A stretch of 14,244 bases of DNA from Funneliformis mosseae (Eukaryota; Glomeromycota; Glomeromycetes; Glomerales; Glomeraceae): assembly GCA_910592005.1 (NCBI GenBank), contig CAJVPP010002589.1, positions 1 to 14,244 on the forward strand. The letters are read 5' to 3'. The position numbers and the translations under genes are program-made. The notes under the pieces were generated by a model that did no database searches, was not told the DNA's origin, and saw nothing but the letters and a program-made list of their open reading frames with translations. This document shows, piece after piece, positions 9,297-14,244 of this stretch. Position 1 is the first letter of the stretch, and each line of letters opens with the position of its first letter.

Positions 9297-9372
9297 TTTA
9301 TGCTGTGTAATATGTGCACATAAAAATTTAATGTGCATATGTGCACATTGTGCACATGAATTTTACACATTG

Positions 9373-9380
9373 GTCTATTC
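9373..9380. repeat. Right 8-bp target-site duplication (GTCTATTC)
   Basis: This is a perfect copy of 9138-9145. On the minus strand it encodes the end of the RERID block of the relic gene, which is why the duplicated codons appear on both sides of the insert. Confidence 0.85.
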
Positions 9381-9481
9381 TTTCTCTTTTATTCTAAGAA
9401 GACTTTATCTTATCTTTAAGATTTTTCTCATCAATTATACTTTCACAAATATTTGTTTAATGAATTTTATGCTAAATGTTT

Positions 9482-9745
9482 CTAAGGTTTCATCAAAACT
9501 AAAGTAAGTATGTCATAAATCTTCATAAATTTTATGGAGAATTTAAAAGCACTACAATGATGTAGTTTTTTCTCTAATTTAGAATGAAATGCTATTGTAC
9601 TAAGATGATGAGCTATAGTCATTGTATAGTTTGATTTTCTTATACTTGCATATAGTGGACTTACTGTAAATAAAGAATTTCATTACAAATTAAAGTCCCT
9701 TATATGTATTTTTATTCTGTGTGCTTTTCAAATTTTATCCTATCT
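9482..9745 (-). pseudogene. Large relic, conserved central-C segment
   Basis: One minus frame reads VWYLFYR, TAG, DKI, TGA, KAHRIKIHIRDFNL, two stops, then 65 uninterrupted codons (9679-9485) to a TAG at 9484-9482. That run includes KSNYTMTIAHHLSTIAFHSK and KLHHCSAFKF. The first two stops stand where Trp codons (TGG) seem to have been. After 9500 the reading moves to other frames: FDETLETFSIKFIKQ, then IIDEKNLKDKIKSS and RERID at the insertion point. A 46-codon ATG-to-stop frame (9622-9482) lies within this block. It is taken as part of the relic, not as a small gene. Confidence 0.5.
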
Positions 9746-9782
9746 GTAAAATAAGTACCACACCTAATATAATAATTAAACA

Positions 9783-9801
9783 TAAATAAATAAATAAATA
9801 A
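9783..9801 (+). repeat. (TAAA)n microsatellite
   Basis: There are about five tandem TAAA units followed by A-rich sequence. It lies within the large minus-strand relic, at a point where the protein reading is lost for ~25 codons, so it is probably an expansion after decay. Confidence 0.7.
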
Positions 9802-9889
9802 AAATATTTTATTTTATTAATCTAATTAATGTATAAAATAAATTGTTCCTATACCTTAAGATATATATGGTATTATTTTTAATATTCAT

Positions 9890-10156
9890 TATTTCTGAGA
9901 GTAATATTCTATTTTTTTATGTAAATATTGATCGCTATTCTTACTACCACTCATAAAAGATCTAAAATTTATGCAGTTGACTAATAATTAACTGCAGTTT
10001 CAAGTTTGTTAAGAAAATGAATACTCAAATGTGTTGCTAAACTTAGTAATTCATAACTTAAAAATAAAACTAATAAAACTAACAAAAATCTTTTAACTTG
10101 TATTACTATCCAAATAAAGGTCTTATATTTGACCATTTTTCTTGACATTTGATTAA
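9890..10156 (-). pseudogene. Large relic, continuation past the TGA
   Basis: After the stop at 10157 the same frame gives LIKCQEKWSNIRPLFG, two stops (where Gln and Trp would fit), and YKLKDFC. Then, shifted, come LSYELLSLATHLSIHFLNKL, ETAVNY, STA, ILDLL, VVVRIAINIYIKK. The stops between these pieces fit C:G to T:A changes in Arg and Trp codons. This block has a helical, amphipathic look but no named domain. Confidence 0.45.
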
Positions 10157-10660
10157 TCAATGAAAGATCACTTCATCTGTTACAATATTTAAAAAATAAT
10201 GGCTTTCTAAAATGAAATCTTCTTTATATATTTCAGCAACATACAAAATTTCTTCAACAGAATTTGGATTAGCTCTTGGATTTAATATTACTATATTAAA
10301 AGAGAGACTAAGATATCCTTTATCTAATTTATCAAGTATAGAGCATTTGATAGTTTCTGCATCAAAATTTGTTTTATAAATTAATTTACTATCAATTTCT
10401 TTGAAATCTAATAATTCATAGATAACCTGCTGAAACATTATTAAGGTTTAGTTAATACCTTGATTTATTCTAAATAATAAAGTATCAGCAGTTAATTTGA
10501 CAATTTGTTCTAAACCAGTTTTTATTTTAATTGGCAATTGAATTTGAAAGGCCATCCCCAAAGTGATATAAAAGCTATCTTGTATAATATCATAAATATT
10601 ACTGAATTTGAAAATTTTTTCTTTAAAATCAATATTGTTGATGATTACAAATTCTACACA
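10157..10660 (-). pseudogene. Best-preserved segment of the large relic
   Basis: These are 168 codons in one frame with a single internal stop (TAA at 10450-10448). Before it come VIINNIDFKEKIFKFSNIYD, ITLGMAFQIQLPIKIK and LTADTLLFRINQGIN. After it an ATG at 10438 opens 93 residues to a TGA at 10159-10157, including LDKLDKGYLSLSFNIVILNP, NPNSVEEILYVAEIYKEDF and IVTDEVIFH. The reading goes on past the TGA in the same frame (LIKCQEKWSNIRPLFG), so that stop too is a nonsense change. The 93-residue frame is therefore a fragment, though it could be translated by itself. The function of this part is unknown. Confidence 0.6.
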
Positions 10661-11371
10661 TTATTACCCTGAATTAAACAGTTTAATGGATTTGATTTTT
10701 TCATTCAGACTTTTATAAGGTTTTGTTTATGTCAATCACTATGTAAACTTATATGACAAACTATCAATAACTGTCAAAAAGAATCCAGTAATCTTGGTAT
10801 ATAACTAAGACTAACTAATATTTAAGGTAACTAAACTTTAAAATGAGGAAAAGCAAATCTTAATAGCATTGATATAATAAATGTTAAAGTTTTATTGTCT
10901 ATTCAGAAGTTACAACTTTTAGTAATTTGTGATATTTTTTTTGTTGCCAGTTACATATTGTTACCTTTTTCTAACTTAATTCATCAATTATTGCAAAAGA
11001 AATTTATTCAAAATTCAGGAAAACTATCATAATATTTTTGAATCATTTTTGAAAATTCTAAGGCAAATTTTCTTAAATTAACATATGATCATAAGTTCTA
11101 TAATTATTATCCAAATACATAATCAAATTCCTGATTAAATATATTAATGAATTTATTTCTCTAATTATTATTCTTTTCAGCTTTTTATATTTGTTTGATG
11201 AAATGAAAAAAAAATTACCTCAAAATCTTCTATTTCTAATTTTATTTCAGCTTCTTATTTTTGTAAATTTTCATAAAAAGGAATTTTATCATAAACAAAC
11301 TAGAAGGTTCATTTAGAATGATCAGAATAGATATAATGATAGTAGAATCAGAATTAAATAGATTAGATAGT

Positions 11372-11641
11372 TTAGCAAAAAAAGTAAAGCTTCAAAGTTT
11401 TAATTAATATATTTTTCTTAGTTTCTTTATTTTCTGTTCGTGCAATATCAATTAACCAGTTTTCCAAATATTTAATTCCTTTTTTAACATCATTTGCATG
11501 TAAATTTTTTATAATATATGCTATTGCTTTCCTTTCTCTTCCAGGATGATGAAAAATATACCTACCCAAATTTTCATAATATGAATAGCAAATAAATTGA
11601 GGTTTTGTAACATTATCAAATACCAGCTTACATAAAGGCAG
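11372..11641 (-). pseudogene. Large relic, N-terminal-central open segment
   Basis: Eighty-nine sense codons run without a stop to a TAA at 11374-11372. Readable blocks are CKLVFDNVTKPQFICYSYYE, LGRYIFHHPGRERKAIAYII, HANDVKKGIKYLENWLIDIA and TENKETKKNIL. There is no ATG, and a stop lies directly before it at 11644-11642, so it is internal to a broken gene. The same frame picks up again at 11299 (FVYDKIPFYENLQK), which supports its place in the same coding sequence. No family name can be given from the sequence. Confidence 0.55.
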
Positions 11642-11813
11642 TTACATATATAATATATTATATAAATATTATCTAATATATAGTTTATTTATTTAAATTA
11701 TAGGAGTATATAGAAAGTTCTGTACTATGAGAAAAAAAGTTACATATTTATTACAATAAATATACTGGCATTATTTAAATAATTCCTTTCTCAAAATTCT
11801 TTAATTATTTTTT

Positions 11814-12245
11814 TTATAATTTATGTAAATATTTGTTATTAAATTGAAAATATAAATCATACATTCCTAATTTTGATAAAATAGCATCAACCTCTTTAAT
11901 AGTATCTCTATCAACTTGCCATATACTAAATAAATTGCAAAGTTATCTTAATTTTACTGTATTTTCACACCTTTAAAATTTTTCATCAATAAAGTTAATA
12001 ATTATATATGGTGAAAATTTTGTTTGCTCTAAATAATTTATAATTTCATCCTTAATTTCTTCAGTTATATCATTATCACTTTTCTCTTTTATTTCAAAAT
12101 TTTCAGAATTTATACTATCATTATTATCAATAAAAGCTAGCATTTAATTAAATAAACTTAGTCTATACTCAAAAATTACTTGATCCAAAAGCTCTTCACT
12201 ATTTATTTTATAAATGTATTTGCCTTTTGACTTTTTTCCTATCAT
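11814..12245 (-). pseudogene. Large relic, N-terminal segment
   Basis: An ATG at 12245-12243 opens 144 codons in one frame with three internal stops before the TAA at 11816-11814. Blocks include GKKSKGKYIYKINSEELLDQ, NSENFEIKEKSDNDITEEIK (acidic), YLEQTKFSPYIIINFIDEKF, and LFSIWQVDRDTIKEVDAILS, then KLGMYDLYFQFNNKY. No signal peptide is seen. The ATG is the most upstream in frame after non-coding-looking sequence and is taken as the likely start. It could also be internal, or an exon start, because TTAACAG stands just before it. Confidence 0.5.
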
Positions 12246-13489
12246 GTCTGTTAAAAATAAGGAAGTGGAACTAAAAAATATCATAGTCTTGTTCTAATAT
12301 TTCTTTTCTTAACCTTCAAAAACAAGCGAAATAAAAACTAGAAATACAAGTTTTTAACAACTTTTCTCGCTTACATAAATATGAAATATTTAATTTATAT
12401 CTTAAAGTTTCACAAATCATAGTATTACAGACTTTAGTGAAACATAATTTTTTAAGTTAAAATAAACATGAAGTTTAGTGATTTTCATTTTAAAAATATA
12501 TGCTTCTAATAAAAGGTGCTCAATATTTATTTAATCTTAAAAAAATTAAAATACAATAGCTCTGAAATAGCATTAAGCTGCATATAAAATTTATCTTGTA
12601 TTATTATATAAATTATTTTTTTGAGCAAAAAAATCATTTTACAAAAAATGATCGATATGACATCAATACTCTAATTGAAATTATATCTTTATGCTGATCT
12701 CTGACATTTACAGTGATTGTTAATAATTATTAATATTTAAAAACTATTTTTATAATTAAACTAATTTAATTAATTTTATTTTAATTTATTAAGTTTTATT
12801 ATTTTATCAGATTATTCATAATATCTAAAATTTTCACAAGAAATTAATTAAAATAATTCCAAAAAGTCTTTAATAAAATTTCTTAAAAAAGTTCTTAAAT
12901 AAATTAACTTATCTTAAAGCCTAAAAAAAAAATTAAATTTTATAAAAAAAGGTTTATTTTAATATTAAAATAAAATTTTAACAAATTTTATTAATTTAGA
13001 AAAAACTTTAAAATTTTATTAATTATTAATAAGATTTATTTTAAAATATTACAACTAATAAAATTTTATAATTTATTAATTAAAATAATATTTTAATAAA
13101 ACTTTAGTATTAATTAAAAATCTTCTTTGCTTAAATTTTATTTTATTGTTATTTAATAGGAAATAATCTATAATTTTACTTTATAATAATAGTTTATTTA
13201 TCTAAATTTAAATTAAAGTATTTATAATTTTATAATATACATATAATATCTTTAAATAAGTTTCTAATAATGGCAACTTTTAAATAAGTTGTATTTATTT
13301 ATAATTAAGTTTTGAATCATTATTTCAAACTTTGAAATAGCATTTTATTTAAATGTGAATGTAAATTAAATCTTTCAAATAATAGATATTTGAATAATTG
13401 AAATGAAAATTAAGAGCAAATAAATGAAGTCAATAGTTTAATATAATGTAAATTTATTTAATAAATTTATAAATAAATACATATATATA
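12246..13489. other. AT-rich spacer between the large relic and the Tc1 element
   Basis: No gene can be supported. The first 150 bases are the upstream flank of the minus-strand relic and contain an imperfect inverted pair with ends AAGCGA (about 12325) and TCGCTT (about 12367). The stretch 12720-13260 is almost pure A+T with many chance palindromes, for example 22 bp at 12953-12974. A 19-base hairpin TATTTCAAA-C-TTTGAAATA lies at 13321-13339. Confidence 0.4.
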
Positions 13490-13516
13490 AACCCCCGTCA
13501 AAAGTTTCTGAACACT
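13490..13516 (+). repeat. Left terminal inverted repeat of the Tc1-like element
   Basis: The core CCCCCGTCAAAAGTTTCTGA follows a TA dinucleotide after an (AT)n run. GTCAAAAGTTT is a common core of Tc1-family ends, where transposase binds and cuts. The partner repeat is outside the window. The TA lies within the AT run, so the exact first base is uncertain by one or two positions. Confidence 0.65.
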
Positions 13517-13700
13517 AAGTTTAAATGTAAATAAATATATCGTTATGTCACATGACCAAATGATACTGCAGTCATAAGAAGTTACGATGTTTGTTTATGT
13601 TAATTTATAATAAAAAGCGCATTATTTTGACTTACCTTAAAATAAAAACAAACAAACTCTTTCTTCTTTTCTCTGAAGATAGTTGAAATAGTAAATAACA

Positions 13701-14244
13701 ATGAGAAGAAATCAAGAATTAACTAAAGAACAACATGGTGCTATTCTTTACTGTCATCAACGTAGTGACAGTTATCGAACTATTGCAGAGACTATCAATT
13801 GTGGAGTGTCAACTGTTTTTGATACTTTGAAATGATTTGGTGATACAGAATCAACTAACTTGAAGCTTCGCTCCAGAAGATCACCTCTGATTAAGGAATC
13901 TCAACGAAATCAGCTTAAGAAGCTTATGACAAATGATAAATTAAATAATCATCGTCTTTGCACTGCTGGAGTACAGCAGCTTTGGAAAAAGAAAACTGGG
14001 CAGGATGTTTCAGATTGTACCATTGGCCGAACACTCTGTTCTCTTGGATTAAGAAACTGTCTTGCTCGATGAAAGCCTCTCATATCACCTGCAAATTAGG
14101 AAGCTCGTCTTGTATGGTGTTTGGAATATCAAAGCTGGACAAAGGAAGACTGAGCAAAAGTTATGTAGAGTGATGAATCAACTTTTACCCAGTTTCAACA
14201 GAATCGTTGTAGCAGAGTGTGGCGAGAACCTGAGGACAAATGGA
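13701..14244 (+). pseudogene. Tc1-like transposase, N-terminal half, five nonsense codons
   Basis: Transposase cuts the element out and inserts it at TA sites. From ATG 13701 the frame stays constant for 181 codons to the window edge; complete Tc1 transposases have about 340 residues. Codons 1-45 form the first helix-turn-helix (LTKEQHGAILYCHQR, then SYRTIAETINCGVSTVFDTL). A basic linker SRRSPLI takes the place of the GRPR-like hinge. The second helix-turn-helix covers about codons 60-125 (NHRLCTAGVQQLWKKKTGQ, then TIGRTLCSLGLR). The catalytic domain starts with LVWCLEYQSWTKED, and SDESTF carries the first catalytic Asp at 14172. The second Asp and the last acidic residue lie outside. Stops are TGA 13833, TGA 14070, TAG 14097, TGA 14151 and TAG 14166. 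Each is one C:G to T:A change from Arg, Gln or Trp. Confidence 0.9.

Larger units (their letters stand above)
9146..9372. mobile_element. Non-autonomous hAT-like element (MITE), 227 bp
   Basis: The terminal inverted repeats are CAGTGTATAAAATT (9146-9159) and, reverse-complemented from the right end, CAATGTGTAAAATT (9359-9372). They match at 12 of 14 positions and begin with CA(G/A)TG as hAT ends often do. Perfect 8-bp target duplications, GTCTATTC, flank it at 9138-9145 and 9373-9380. The element has no transposase and would depend on a hAT transposase encoded elsewhere. Five GTGCAC motifs (9175, 9289, 9314, 9341, 9350) and one GTGCAT cluster near its two ends, as subterminal transposase-binding repeats do. 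A second inverted pair lies inside (9173-9197 and 9271-9296), and three 21-bp tandem units fill 9228-9290. It interrupts the large minus-strand relic gene. Removing it with one duplication copy gives an uninterrupted reading through the junction. The perfect duplication inside a decayed gene suggests a comparatively late insertion. Confidence 0.85.
8528..12245 (-). pseudogene. Decayed gene of ~1,160 codons, homeodomain-like C-terminus
   Basis: Open minus-strand stretches follow one another in order from an ATG at 12245 to a TAA at 8530-8528, with many stops and some frameshifts. They are 12245-11814, 11641-11372, 11299-11177, 11160-11107, 11088-11008, 10902-10834 and onward, 10660-10157, 10156-9890, about 9745-9482, and then, across a 227-bp insertion, 9137-8764 and 8763-8528. 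Without the insertion and one target-site copy the length is about 1,160 codons. One gene, not several, is shown by the exact joining of the frame across the insertion. The N-terminal and central parts match no domain I can name. The last ~55 codons look like a homeodomain-type helix-turn-helix. From memory it resembles a high-copy family of long hypothetical proteins in arbuscular mycorrhizal fungi, perhaps carried by a transposon; this was not tested. Many stops fall at expected Trp, Arg or Gln codons. Confidence 0.65.
13490..14244 (+). mobile_element. Tc1/mariner-like element, 5' end (runs off the window)
   Basis: The element begins after a TA (13488-13489) with a terminal repeat reading AACCCCCGTCAAAAGTTTCT, typical of Tc1-like ends. 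A ~185-base leader and the transposase coding sequence follow. The right terminal repeat and second TA must lie beyond 14244, so the repeat is identified by type and position, not by pairing. The segment is clearly richer in G+C than the rest of the window and has no indel in its coding part, so it is the youngest-looking element here. It is nevertheless inactive because of stop codons. Confidence 0.8.

Noticed and set aside
9289..9507. 72-codon plus-strand open frame with an ATG
   Set aside because: It starts inside the hAT-like element, crosses its right end and the target duplication, and continues antisense to the relic gene. Its residues are a by-product of the GTGCAC repeats and AT-rich DNA.
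9482..9622. 46-residue minus-strand ATG frame as a separate small gene
   Set aside because: The same reading extends upstream through NSLFTVSPLY and VWYLFYR and belongs to the long relic.
10418..10450. Possible short intron (GTATTAAC...TTTCAG) explaining the TAA at 10450
   Set aside because: It would be about 29-32 bases, too short for a normal fungal intron, and removing it shifts the frame into a stop.
11372..11569. 65-residue minus-strand frame as a separate small gene
   Set aside because: Its apparent start is a TTG, and the same frame continues upstream to 11641 and resumes downstream at 11299, so it is an internal part of the long relic.
12325..12372. Inverted pair AAGCGA / TCGCTT upstream of the relic
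   Set aside because: The arms are six bases with poor extension and no target duplication.
12953..12974. Perfect 22-bp palindrome
   Set aside because: It consists only of A and T in nearly pure A+T sequence, where such palindromes are expected several times by chance.
13958..14173. 71-codon plus-strand open frame
   Set aside because: It is a shadow frame of the Tc1 transposase, whose real frame starts at 13701 and contains the helix-turn-helix and SDE motifs.

Overview
The window is extremely A+T-rich eukaryotic DNA, roughly four-fifths A+T by eye. It contains no complete intact protein gene. It holds relics of transposable elements and at least two long decayed genes, separated by AT-rich spacer with poly(T/A) tracts and microsatellites. 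The base composition, the mix of Ty3/gypsy, Tc1/mariner and hAT-type elements, a short TTAGGG-like tract, and the look of the large minus-strand relic all fit a repeat-dense region of an arbuscular mycorrhizal fungus (Glomeromycotina, Rhizophagus/Gigaspora-like). That assignment is an inference; another AT-rich eukaryote is not excluded.

Layout, left to right. At 1-480 there is AT-rich flank. At 482-2186 (+) there is a badly broken, unidentified gene whose open stretches follow one another through all three frames; its 3' part is rich in Cys codons. At 2187-4770 there is mostly spacer, including a candidate short inverted-repeat element at 3900-4106 that carries a degenerate TTAGGG-like tract. 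At 4771-5798 (+) there is the tail of a Ty3/gypsy pol gene: H2C2 start, integrase core and C-terminal domain. In its integrase the catalytic Glu has become Lys. At 5799-7390 there is very AT-rich spacer. At 7393-7740 (-) there is a small Lys-rich relic frame.

The main feature is a single decayed minus-strand gene of about 1,160 codons, running from an ATG at 12245 to a TAA at 8528. Its order and direction are still readable in a chain of open stretches. It ends in a homeodomain-like, Trp-rich DNA-binding helix. It is interrupted at 9146-9372 by a 227-bp non-autonomous hAT-like element. That element has terminal repeats of the CARTGTRTAAAATT type, several subterminal GTGCAC motifs, and a perfect 8-bp target-site duplication (GTCTATTC on the + strand). 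Taking out the insert and one duplication copy joins the two halves of the reading frame exactly.

From about 13490 to the window edge lies the 5' end of a Tc1-like element: terminal repeat, leader and the first 181 codons of transposase. It is richer in G+C and has no frameshift, but it carries five in-frame TGA/TAG codons. Many nonsense codons in the relics sit where a Trp (TGG), Arg (CGA) or Gln (CAA/CAG) codon is expected, so the decay looks dominated by C:G to T:A transitions. No tRNA, rRNA or CRISPR array was seen.
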